This document shows, in pieces, positions 16,353 through 25,178 of a DNA stretch of 32,187 nt. This stretch comes from Prevotella micans DSM 21469 = JCM 16134 (GTDB lineage Bacteria > Bacteroidota > Bacteroidia > Bacteroidales > Bacteroidaceae), in assembly GCF_000614105.1 (NCBI RefSeq), contig NZ_BAKH01000031.1, positions 1-32,187 on the forward strand, written 5' to 3'. Position 1 is the first letter of the stretch. Each line of letters opens with the position of its first letter. The notes below the pieces were generated by a model. That model was not told the origin of the DNA, ran no database searches, and saw only the letters and a list, made by a program, of their open reading frames with translations. The translations under genes were made by a program, and so were the position numbers.

Positions 16353-17996
16353 TCATTTCGCCTGCTCCAACTGAAGTGTCTTGGTGGTTCGGTCGCAAAT
16401 ATCAGCCGGACCCCAATATTGAATCGGACCGGGATAAACATAATTAGTTTCGCGAGCCCAAGAGTCACGTCTCGCGGCAAATTCCTTGAAGGGAGCACCG
16501 TCGAGTTCAACTAGAGCCTTGCGAATTACTGGTTTCATCTCGCCGTTACGCTTCTCCATGTTCATCATCATCGTGATAGGAACTCCTCCGGCTTTCCATT
16601 CGTCAGTGCTGGCCGTAGTGTTCTTCACGATAGCCATATATCCGGTTTTGTCGTTGGCTATGAGTTGCACTGCCGATACACCCAAAGCATAGCAATAGTC
16701 GGCATCGAAATTCGACGGAGCAGCGCATCGTCCTTCATAACCGAAGAAGTGATGCAGAGCCGAATATTTACCGTTGTATTTTCCTTCCTTTTTCCATTGA
16801 GCGAGCTTTGCGCCAACCATCTCGGAAATGAGTTTCTCGGTTTCGATGAGCGATACTTGTACGTTTCCGTGCGGGTCGCGGTCTAACGACAACTGATGAG
16901 CCACTCCCTCGGGAAGAGTCTCGAATGTGCTCCGATTTCCGGCTGACAGATGGGTGAGAATATATTCCCGTTGTGCCGCCGGTTCCAAATCTTTATAGTC
17001 GGCTCCATGCGAGGCCAGAAGGTCGTTGAGTTCCTGGATTAGTCTGCCAACTGCCGGAATGAACTCAATCAATCCTTCGGGAATAAGCACAACGCCATAG
17101 TTATTACCCTGTGCGGCGCGATGGGCTATTATGCCGGCGATGTGTTCAATTATGTCGTTCAGTGTTTGGTCTTTCGCCTGAATCTCCTCCGAAACGAGAC
17201 AAATGTTAGGCTGCGTTTGGAGGGCGCATTCAAGTGCGATATGCGAGGCCGAACGACCCATGAGTTTTATGAAATGCCAGTATTTGCGTGCCGAATTACA
17301 GTCGCGCTCAATGTTTCCAATCAATTCAGAATACGTTTTCGTGGCCGTATCGAAACCGAACGATGTTTCAATCTGGTCGTTCTTCAGGTCGCCATCGATA
17401 GTCTTCGGACAGCCAATAACCTGTACTCCGTACTTCTTCGCTGCATAATATTCGGCAAGCACGCAGGCGTTCGTATTCGAGTCGTCGCCCCCAATGATGA
17501 CAATTGCATTTATATCGAGCTGGCGAATAATCTCCAATCCTTTCTCGAACTGCTCAACCTGTTCGAGTTTTGTTCTGCCCGAGCCAATCATGTCGAAGCC
17601 TCCCGTGTTACGATATTGCTGTACGAAATCGGCTGTGATTTCAATATAGTTGTGGTCAACCAATCCGCCCGGTCCCATGAGGAATCCGTACAATCTATTG
17701 TTTGGATTGAGTTTTTTCAGCTCATCGAACAGACCCGAAATCACATTATGTCCTCCCGGTGCTTGTCCACCGGAGAGAATCACACCCACATTGACGGCTT
17801 TCGATTCCGTTTTGTCAGTCGGAACGAATTCCACGAGCGGCATTCCGTAAGTGTTCGGGAAAAGTTTCTTAATATCATCCTGATTGTCTACACTCTTTGT
17901 AGGCTCTCCTTCTTTAATCTTTACTGCACCCTGGAGTGCTTTCGGCAATTTGGGTTGATAGCCTGCTCTCTCCTTTTGCAATGCACTAATTTCCAT
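16353..17996 (-). CDS. pfp: Diphosphate--fructose-6-phosphate 1-phosphotransferase
   Basis: This cytoplasmic enzyme phosphorylates fructose 6-phosphate with pyrophosphate, reversibly, replacing or complementing ATP-dependent phosphofructokinase in glycolysis. The 547-residue length matches the long PPi-PFK class. Visible motifs are [14 protein letters not shown] (71-84), the phosphate-donor loop GGDDSN (169-174), where the second Asp is the hallmark of PPi use, and PKTIDGD (197-203) with its Lys and the catalytic Asp. The frame opens 18 codons earlier, but ATG 17996 ([10 protein letters not shown]) is the family start. A -7 box lies upstream at 18055-18062. No defects are seen. Confidence 0.95.
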   Translation of the reverse strand: MEISALQKERAGYQPKLPKALQGAVKIKEGEPTKSVDNQDDIKKLFPNTYGMPLVEFVPTDKTESKAVNVGVILSGGQAPGGHNVISGLFDELKKLNPNNRLYGFLMGPGGLVDHNYIEITADFVQQYRNTGGFDMIGSGRTKLEQVEQFEKGLEIIRQLDINAIVIIGGDDSNTNACVLAEYYAAKKYGVQVIGCPKTIDGDLKNDQIETSFGFDTATKTYSELIGNIERDCNSARKYWHFIKLMGRSASHIALECALQTQPNICLVSEEIQAKDQTLNDIIEHIAGIIAHRAAQGNNYGVVLIPEGLIEFIPAVGRLIQELNDLLASHGADYKDLEPAAQREYILTHLSAGNRSTFETLPEGVAHQLSLDRDPHGNVQVSLIETEKLISEMVGAKLAQWKKEGKYNGKYSALHHFFGYEGRCAAPSNFDADYCYALGVSAVQLIANDKTGYMAIVKNTTASTDEWKAGGVPITMMMNMEKRNGEMKPVIRKALVELDGAPFKEFAARRDSWARETNYVYPGPIQYWGPADICDRTTKTLQLEQAK

Positions 17997-18054
17997 AAAT
18001 AAAACTGTTTTTGAATGTAAATAATTTGTTAATCGAGTCTGTTTCAACACATCG

Positions 18055-18062
18055 CAAAAGTA
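18055..18062 (-). promoter_or_regulatory. -7 box of pfp
   Basis: Read on the minus strand this is TACTTTTG, an exact TAnnTTTG match, 58 bases before the ATG at 17996, giving a leader of roughly 50 nt. Confidence 0.6.
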
Positions 18063-18380
18063 GGTTTTTCCGCCCTATAATCGGCAGAAAATGTTCCAAG
18101 AAACATCAACACACGTGGCTCGGTTAATGTATCTGCTTCAGCCTCGGAGGAACGGTGGAGTACAATGGCTACACACATAGCCTAAACTGGGACCACCGGT
18201 ATTCCAAACCGAATTCATATATATTATTACTCGTCCTGATGGATAGGATGGATAAGGTGGATAGCGAGAAACAACTTGCCCACTCGGGCGTTAGCCTACA
18301 TGTATTAACCCCTGTGTGGAATCGTTATCACTAATCATCCTCCAGTAGGAGTGACGATGTTCTCACGCATAACAAACAAA

Positions 18381-18411
18381 AAGGCCATCTCATTCATTGA
18401 GACGGCCTTTA
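18381..18411 (-). terminator. Terminator of the giant barrel operon
   Basis: AAAGGCCATCTCA (18381-18393) pairs with TGAGACGGCCTTT (18399-18411) with one mismatch. On the minus strand it is followed by TTTGTTTGTT, 32 bases past the giant gene's stop. Confidence 0.8.
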
Positions 18412-18443
18412 TTACAATAGCTGTTCGGTATTTAAACTTCCTC

Positions 18444-21400
18444 TTAGAAATGAAGCATCAAACCTAGGTTGATTGTGTTGAGCGCTGTCACCTTAGAGAG
18501 GATTCCTGCTGTTGGCAGAACATCTTCGTTGCCGACGCCGAACATGTAGATGTTGTGATTATAGAACAACGATACGTTGCGGGAGAGCTTGTAGTTGGTT
18601 AGGAAACCGAGGTTCAAAGCTGCATCCATCTTCTTGTTGTCATTGAGACGCATTGCAAGCGCCGGACCAGCAAAGAAGTTGAAATCTATTTTGCGGTTCG
18701 GGGCGTAGCCTCTGAATGCGCTCAGAACATCCATCTGATAGGCTAGCGAAACGAAACCTAGATTGTAACGCTTATCACTGTACTGTTCTACTCCACCTAT
18801 ATCTAAACGAGTCTTCATCCGGTCGGATATGAATTCGAAACCGGCACGAATTGCCGACGATTGATTAAAACGATATCCAAGGAAGAAGAGGCCGTTGAGC
18901 TTGGCTCCACTTTCAACAAGGCGATGACGACTCAAGAGGATATTCCAACCGCCACCAACTCCGGTGAAGAATTTAGTGGGCTGATTTGAAATACTGTCAT
19001 TCCAGTTAGCATCTGTCAAGCGGTTCAGCATAACGGTGAGTCCCATCTTTATCGAGAAGTTGTTTCCGGCGCGGAGTGGTGTGCTCGTACCGGTTTCGAT
19101 TCTACGATATACGGTGGTTGTATTGGGGTCTAAGAATAGACGACCATGTGCATTAAGCGTAGAATAAACCGGCTCGATATTCAAACGTAGGTCACGGTTC
19201 AGACGTACCCAAATCTGTGCACCGGCACGGAATCCGTCAACATATATGCTCAAGCTCTTATCCAGATGTTGAGCGTCGCTCATGAGCATTGCTCCAGTTT
19301 GATAACCCAAGATTAGGTTAAATCCGGCAGGTGTATCCCAATTATAATTCCTGGAGAAGCCTATCGGGTTAACAAGAGCGTCGATAGCAACTGTTCCTAA
19401 TCCGACCGAGTGAAGCTTTTCATGTCCGGAAATTCCATCGATTGATGGTGTGCTCAAACCGGCTCCTTTCGCAAAGTTGAAACCTGCACGAACTCCGAAG
19501 AAGGGCGTAGCCCATACTCCACCCATGAAGTGCATAGCACTACCCCATGAGAGATTCGACTTTATCGGGAGCATCGGGAAGTAACCGTAACCATATCCAT
19601 AGTCGAAGAATGCTGGACGCTGCAAGCTTGCAATGGCTGCATCTCTATCGCCATCTTTATTTCCATTTCCATTTCCTCTTTCACCGGCACTTGCACGTCG
19701 GTTATTCAAAGAATTAATTAAGCCTGTTATATTGTAAACAACACCCACATTGAGCGCATTGCTTATTGCACCCGGCGTGGTGTAAAGCAATGGGGAGTTA
19801 TAGTGCTTGTCACGCATCCAATAGATGGTGTGACTATAGAAGAGTGAGAGATTAGGCAGAACTCTATAGGATAACATTCCTCCAAAGTTGGCACCGAAAT
19901 CTACTTTCTTATCAACATCGCTAAACACCATCGAAGGACCAAGATAGATATTGGCACCCCAACGACGATGAGGATTATAGCCTGTCATCGCATTCAGAAT
20001 GTTGAATTGATAGTCTAAAGACAAGAAAGTGTTCTTGAAGTTATTCTTAACCATGTTGCCTCCATTCTTCTCCCAAACCGGATTAGATACATATTCGGCC
20101 ATGAGCTTAACGCCATGATACATGTTAAGATCATAGCCTGCAAAACCGTTGAAGTTGAGAATCAAACCACGGTTATGACCAGAATAGCGCCAACGTGTTA
20201 TCGCACTGTTCCAACCTAATCCGCCACCGACAAAGAACCCACGTTCGGGAAGGTCGTTATTCGAAGGAGTCTCGTCGTAAAGGCGACGTGAAGGTTCGCG
20301 GAAGAGCATTGTTATACCCATACGCAGGTCGAACTCATTATAACGGTCATTGCTCGGCTGTCCACTTCTATGATTCAACAATGTATAGACTGGCGACAAA
20401 GTTAGTCGAAGGTCATTCGACAGACGAGTCCAAAGCTGACCGCCCAAACGAACACCGCCATAACCACCAATCGTCTTACTGGTTGCAGTAGAATTCACCA
20501 ACTGCAATTTACCCATCTCATATCCGACAAGGAAGTTGAAACCAACTGCGCTATCCCAATTGTAATTACGAGTGAATCCAAATGGATTTACTAAAGCATC
20601 CAAATACACACCAGCCTTACCTAACATGCTTTCCGTATCTGTACCTTTAGTCCACGGAGAGTTGCTAAATTCTGCACCAGCTCTAACTCCGAGAACAGGA
20701 GAGATCCATTGTCCCAGACCAGCACTAACTCCAAAACCAGCAGTGTTGCCAAAATCGAGTGGTACCTTGCCATAGAAACTTGTTCCAATAGAATAATCCA
20801 CAAACCAAGGACGACGGAAATTAGGTGAAGTGGGATCACCAAAAACAAATCCTTTCCATGCTTGGTTGCGGAAGAATCCGTCGGAATTATAAAGAAGACC
20901 TACATTCAGGGCATTTGTTATCGCGCCTGGCGTAGTGTAAACAAGCGGAGAGTTGTAATGCTTGTCGCGCATCCAGTATACAGTGTGACTGTAGAAGAGC
21001 GACAGGTTAGGCAGAACTCTGTAGGACAACATTCCTCCAAAGTTTGCTCCGAAATCTACACTCTTATCAGTATTACTAAACACAAGCGATGGACCTAAGA
21101 ATATATTTGCTCCCCAACGGCGATGAGGATTGAATCCTGTCATCGCATTCAGAATGTTGAGTTGATAATCTACTGAAAGGAAAGTATTCTTAAATGTGTT
21201 CTTCACCATCGTTCCTCCATTATCTTCCCAAACAGGATTAGACAGATGCTCTATTATGAGCTTAGCCCCATGATACATATTGAAATTATATCCTGCAAAA
21301 CCATGTGCATTAAGAACCAGACCACGGTTATAGTCAGAATACCGCCAACGTGTTATCGCACTGTTCCAACCTAAACCACCACCAATGAAGAATCCGCTAT

Positions 21401-24305
21401 AGGGCATATCTCCTTTGGCTGGAATAGAGTCGTAGTTGCGACGTGATGGCTCACGGAACAACATAGTTAAACCAAGTCGGACATCCAACTCGTTATATTT
21501 ATCATTAGAGCTGTTACCACTTCTATGATTAATCAAGGTATATATTGGTGACAATGTCAAACGGAAATCTTCTGAAAGACGAGTCCATAATTGACCTCCT
21601 AAACGAACACCACCATAACCACCGATAACTTTACCAGTTGCAGCAGCATTTACAAGCTGTAGCTTACCCATTTCATAACCTGCTATAAGATTAAGTCCTG
21701 CCTTACTATCCCAATTATAATTGGTGTTTACAAAACCAAAAGGATTAATCATAGCGTCAAAATATATGCCTGCCTTACCTAGCATACTCTCTGTCTTAGT
21801 TCCTTCTACCCATGGCGAATTAGCAAAGGTTATACCTGCTCTAGCACCAATAACTGGAGATATCCATTGTCCTAAACCTGCACTAACTCCAAAACCGTTT
21901 GTCTTACCAAAACTTAAAGGAACTTTAGTAAAGAAGCTTGTTCCAACAGAATAATCTATGAACCAAGGACGACGGAAGTTTGAAGAGGAGGGATCACCAA
22001 GAAGATAGCTCTTCCAAGGTAGCCCTGCAACAGCATGGAAGAAACCATCCGAATTATAAAGCACACCAATATTGAGAGCATTGGTTAATGCACCTGGAGT
22101 TGTATAAATCAATGGAGAGTCATAATGCTTGTCACGCATCCAATATACCGTGTGACTATAGAATAATGATAGATTACGCATTATTCTATACGATAACATT
22201 CCACCAAAATTAGCTCCGAAATCTACACTCTTATCTGTATCACTAAACACAAGCGATGGACCTAAGTATATATTAGCTCCCCAACGACGATGAGGATTAA
22301 ATCCGGTCATCACATTTAAAATATTGAGCTGATAATCGAGTGAAAGGAAAGTATTGTTGAAAGTGTTCTTTACAATATTACTACCCTTATTTTCCCAAAT
22401 AGGATTCGATAGATGTTCTGCCATCAACTTAATTCCATGATACATATTGAAATTGTATCCTGCAAAACCATTTAAGTTAAGAACCAGACCACGATTATAG
22501 CCAGAATAGCGCCAACGTGTAATTGCACTATTCCAACCTAAACCTCCTCCCAAGAAGAAACCTTTTTCAGGTTGATCATTTTTATTTGGAATCTGATCAT
22601 AATCACGTCTTGATGGCTCACGAAACATCATAGTGAGACCCATACGAACATCAAATTCATTATAGCGTTTATTTCCAGGATCATCTGTTCTATGAGTTAA
22701 AAGCATATAAGTTGGTGCCAAAGTTAGTCTAAGGTCCTCTGACAAACGAGTCCACAACTGGCCGCCCAAACGCACGCCTCCATAGCCACCTATAGTTTTC
22801 CCAGTTGCATTAGGATGAACTATCTGTAGTTTTCCTATTTCATATCCAGCAAGTAGATTTAGTCCAACTGTACTATCCCAATTATAATTACGCTTAAACC
22901 CAAAAGGATTTATAAGCATATCAGCGTAAACACCAGCCTTGCCTAGCATACTCTCAACTATCCCACTCTTTGTCCATGGCGCGTTGCTAAAGTCTACACC
23001 ACCTCTAAAACCAAGAGCTGGGGATAACCATTTTCCCAAACCAGCACTTACACCAAAACCTCTAGTTTGTCCAAATTCTAAAGGAACATTAGTATAGAAA
23101 CTTGGGCCTATATAATAGTCAATAAACCAAGGACGGCGCCAGTTCTCAGAAGATGGGTCTCCATAAAAGAGGTCACGCCAAGGTAAGTTTACAAAAGTCC
23201 TGAAAAATCCATCAGAATTATATAGAAGACCTAAATTTAGCACATTTGTTACTGCGCCTGGAGTTGTATAAACCTGAGGAGAATCATAATGATTGCGCCT
23301 CATCCAATATACAGTATGGCTATAATAAAGGGAGAGATTACGCAAGACTCTATATGAAAGCATACCTCCAAAATTAGCTCCGAAGTCTATACTCTTATCA
23401 GTATTACTAAATATAACAGAAGGTCCCAAATACAGATTAACTCCCCAACGACGATGAGGATTATATCCTGTCATCGCATTTAAGAGATTAAACTGATAAT
23501 CAAGAGAAAGGAATGTATTCTTAAATACACGTTTCTCCATATGACCACTATTATCCTCCCATATTGGATTTGCTACATAATCTCCCATCAACTTTACTCC
23601 GTGGTACATATTAAAATTATATCCCACAAAAGCATTCCCATTTAATAACAACTCTCTTTTATAATCAGAATATCTCCAACGATTAGCAGTCGTATTCCAT
23701 CCTAGACCTCCTCCTAGGATAAATCCACGTTCTGGAGAATCATTTCTTGTAGGGATTTGATCATATTCACGACGGGTATAATCTCGGAAAAGAACTGTAA
23801 GTCCCATTCTAAGGTCAAACTGATCATATCTCTCTCTAACAGGTTCATATCCATGATGCTGTAGTAGAGTATAGGTAGGCGAAAGAGTCAAATGTAAGTC
23901 ATGAGACAATCGCGCCCAAAGCTGAGTTCCCAGTCTATAACCTGCATAATTACCAATAGATTTACCAGCAGAATTAGCATGCACTAGTTGAAGTTTACCC
24001 AATTCATAACCAGCAAAAAGATTTATTCCAACGGAACTATCCCAGTTGTATTTACGAGTAAAACCAAAAGGATTAAGTAAAGCGTCAAAATATATTCCCG
24101 ACTTACCTAACATACTTTCTGTAGAAGTGCCTCTTACCCAAGCATTGTTAGTTATATCTAAGCCGGCCCTTACTCCAATAGCAGATGAAAGCCATTGACC
24201 TATGCCAGCATTAACACCATAACCAACTGTCTTTTGGAACTCTAAAGGAACACGTCCATAAAAGCTTGTTCCCATAGAATATTCTAAGAACCAAGGTCTA
24301 CGCCA
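18444..24305 (-). repeat. Five in-frame ~1.16-kb coding repeats
   Basis: Repeat boundaries read from the RRPWF-type motif fall at 24305, 23141, 21977, 20819 and 19625, giving periods of 1164, 1164, 1158 and 1194 bp; the last unit runs to the stop. The middle copies are strongly alike even at nucleotide level; the last one is the most diverged. Such an array is prone to recombination and to assembly collapse. Confidence 0.9.
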
Positions 24306-25178
24306 TCCTGAAGAATAAGGATTCTCATAAAACAAACGTTCACCTTCAAGGAAACGACGCTTAAATTCTCCTGAATTCTGTTGTTGTAAAAGAGTATTAT
24401 AGAAATACCATATATAAGATGCATTTACACCATACCCAAAACGATTAAAACTTTTGTTAGAGGTAAAATTCATCCCATCGGCACCAGCCATAACGAAAGG
24501 TTCTATACTAATAGCTGCATGAGACCCTGCAAAAAATTTCATTTGTAGTCCTGTATGAATATTAAAGGAATTAGCTTTTGAATTCATATAAGGAGCAACA
24601 CTAGAACCATTTAATCTGGTTAGATTAGAATATTGCCATCCTATTCCCAAAATTCCTGATACACTAAAAGGACGTTCAGGGCGATAACCCAATAAATAAT
24701 TAGAGAAATTGAACAAATAATCCGCACTTAGACGAGTTGTCCAATTTTCATTATTTTCTTTACTAACAAAACCTAACTCACGCGCAAATCCTATCCGAAA
24801 AGCACTCATTGGGCTTATCTCTTTACCTAAACGAAAGGCTATACCTGTTTGGGGAGTAAACTTATACCCAACTGTTGGTTGATAAAGGACTATATCTGCA
24901 CCAAAGTCAAAGAATGTATGACGAAAAAATCCACCCTTTTCCCATCTATCTCCTAAATAACGATGGCGGTCGTCCATTATATAAGGTAGAGCATTAAAAT
25001 TCCGCTGCTTACGTGCTCCAAGATTAATTGTATCTTGATCCTCAACTATATTTTCTGTTGCAATTTTCCTTTCAAGGTCTGTCAAATCCTGTGCAATAGA
25101 ATCTTTACCACCGGTAGTTTGAGCATGTATACCTATAACCCCAAAAAAGGTTACAAATATTATCGATATTTTCTTCAT
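18444..25178 (-). CDS. Giant repeat outer-membrane protein, predicted string of 8-stranded barrels
   Basis: A 2244-residue protein with a signal peptide (~1-20) and a linker, then a unique barrel-like region (~85-262). Five repeats of 386-398 residues follow, each opening with [WF]RRPWF-like sequence, at residues 292, 680, 1068, 1454 and 1852 (the last is LQRPAF). Within each repeat I count two sets of eight amphipathic strands. The first half has the pattern GFGVSAGLGQW-SP-GVRAG, resembling the N-terminal barrel of Bacteroidota OmpA proteins; the second has GGGLGWNS, NPHRRWG, FGANFGGMLSYRV. The chain ends LGLMLHF, a C-terminal Phe suited to BAM. A Gly/Asn/Asp-rich linker (~1820-1845) precedes the divergent last repeat. 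ATGA joins it to the upstream gene. The alternative is one very large barrel. I do not recognise a named family. Confidence 0.8.
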   Translation of the reverse strand: MKKISIIFVTFFGVIGIHAQTTGGKDSIAQDLTDLERKIATENIVEDQDTINLGARKQRNFNALPYIMDDRHRYLGDRWEKGGFFRHTFFDFGADIVLYQPTVGYKFTPQTGIAFRLGKEISPMSAFRIGFARELGFVSKENNENWTTRLSADYLFNFSNYLLGYRPERPFSVSGILGIGWQYSNLTRLNGSSVAPYMNSKANSFNIHTGLQMKFFAGSHAAISIEPFVMAGADGMNFTSNKSFNRFGYGVNASYIWYFYNTLLQQQNSGEFKRRFLEGERLFYENPYSSGWRRPWFLEYSMGTSFYGRVPLEFQKTVGYGVNAGIGQWLSSAIGVRAGLDITNNAWVRGTSTESMLGKSGIYFDALLNPFGFTRKYNWDSSVGINLFAGYELGKLQLVHANSAGKSIGNYAGYRLGTQLWARLSHDLHLTLSPTYTLLQHHGYEPVRERYDQFDLRMGLTVLFRDYTRREYDQIPTRNDSPERGFILGGGLGWNTTANRWRYSDYKRELLLNGNAFVGYNFNMYHGVKLMGDYVANPIWEDNSGHMEKRVFKNTFLSLDYQFNLLNAMTGYNPHRRWGVNLYLGPSVIFSNTDKSIDFGANFGGMLSYRVLRNLSLYYSHTVYWMRRNHYDSPQVYTTPGAVTNVLNLGLLYNSDGFFRTFVNLPWRDLFYGDPSSENWRRPWFIDYYIGPSFYTNVPLEFGQTRGFGVSAGLGKWLSPALGFRGGVDFSNAPWTKSGIVESMLGKAGVYADMLINPFGFKRNYNWDSTVGLNLLAGYEIGKLQIVHPNATGKTIGGYGGVRLGGQLWTRLSEDLRLTLAPTYMLLTHRTDDPGNKRYNEFDVRMGLTMMFREPSRRDYDQIPNKNDQPEKGFFLGGGLGWNSAITRWRYSGYNRGLVLNLNGFAGYNFNMYHGIKLMAEHLSNPIWENKGSNIVKNTFNNTFLSLDYQLNILNVMTGFNPHRRWGANIYLGPSLVFSDTDKSVDFGANFGGMLSYRIMRNLSLFYSHTVYWMRDKHYDSPLIYTTPGALTNALNIGVLYNSDGFFHAVAGLPWKSYLLGDPSSSNFRRPWFIDYSVGTSFFTKVPLSFGKTNGFGVSAGLGQWISPVIGARAGITFANSPWVEGTKTESMLGKAGIYFDAMINPFGFVNTNYNWDSKAGLNLIAGYEMGKLQLVNAAATGKVIGGYGGVRLGGQLWTRLSEDFRLTLSPIYTLINHRSGNSSNDKYNELDVRLGLTMLFREPSRRNYDSIPAKGDMPYSGFFIGGGLGWNSAITRWRYSDYNRGLVLNAHGFAGYNFNMYHGAKLIIEHLSNPVWEDNGGTMVKNTFKNTFLSVDYQLNILNAMTGFNPHRRWGANIFLGPSLVFSNTDKSVDFGANFGGMLSYRVLPNLSLFYSHTVYWMRDKHYNSPLVYTTPGAITNALNVGLLYNSDGFFRNQAWKGFVFGDPTSPNFRRPWFVDYSIGTSFYGKVPLDFGNTAGFGVSAGLGQWISPVLGVRAGAEFSNSPWTKGTDTESMLGKAGVYLDALVNPFGFTRNYNWDSAVGFNFLVGYEMGKLQLVNSTATSKTIGGYGGVRLGGQLWTRLSNDLRLTLSPVYTLLNHRSGQPSNDRYNEFDLRMGITMLFREPSRRLYDETPSNNDLPERGFFVGGGLGWNSAITRWRYSGHNRGLILNFNGFAGYDLNMYHGVKLMAEYVSNPVWEKNGGNMVKNNFKNTFLSLDYQFNILNAMTGYNPHRRWGANIYLGPSMVFSDVDKKVDFGANFGGMLSYRVLPNLSLFYSHTIYWMRDKHYNSPLLYTTPGAISNALNVGVVYNITGLINSLNNRRASAGERGNGNGNKDGDRDAAIASLQRPAFFDYGYGYGYFPMLPIKSNLSWGSAMHFMGGVWATPFFGVRAGFNFAKGAGLSTPSIDGISGHEKLHSVGLGTVAIDALVNPIGFSRNYNWDTPAGFNLILGYQTGAMLMSDAQHLDKSLSIYVDGFRAGAQIWVRLNRDLRLNIEPVYSTLNAHGRLFLDPNTTTVYRRIETGTSTPLRAGNNFSIKMGLTVMLNRLTDANWNDSISNQPTKFFTGVGGGWNILLSRHRLVESGAKLNGLFFLGYRFNQSSAIRAGFEFISDRMKTRLDIGGVEQYSDKRYNLGFVSLAYQMDVLSAFRGYAPNRKIDFNFFAGPALAMRLNDNKKMDAALNLGFLTNYKLSRNVSLFYNHNIYMFGVGNEDVLPTAGILSKVTALNTINLGLMLHF

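Larger units (their letters stand above)
17997..18443. other. Intergenic region between pfp and the giant operon
   Basis: This 447-bp gap holds the pfp promoter and, at the other end, the terminator of the giant gene. Between ~18110 and 18370 I see no repeat or RNA gene. A 68-codon plus-strand frame (18128-18334) is open but has no start codon or recognisable protein character. Confidence 0.55.

Noticed and set aside
18128..18334. 68-codon plus-strand open frame between pfp and the giant gene
   Set aside because: No start codon, no recognisable protein and no promoter.
18444..25178. T9SS translocon protein SprA
   Set aside because: Length is similar, but the sequence is built of five near-copies of a ~388-residue unit, which is not the SprA layout as I know it.
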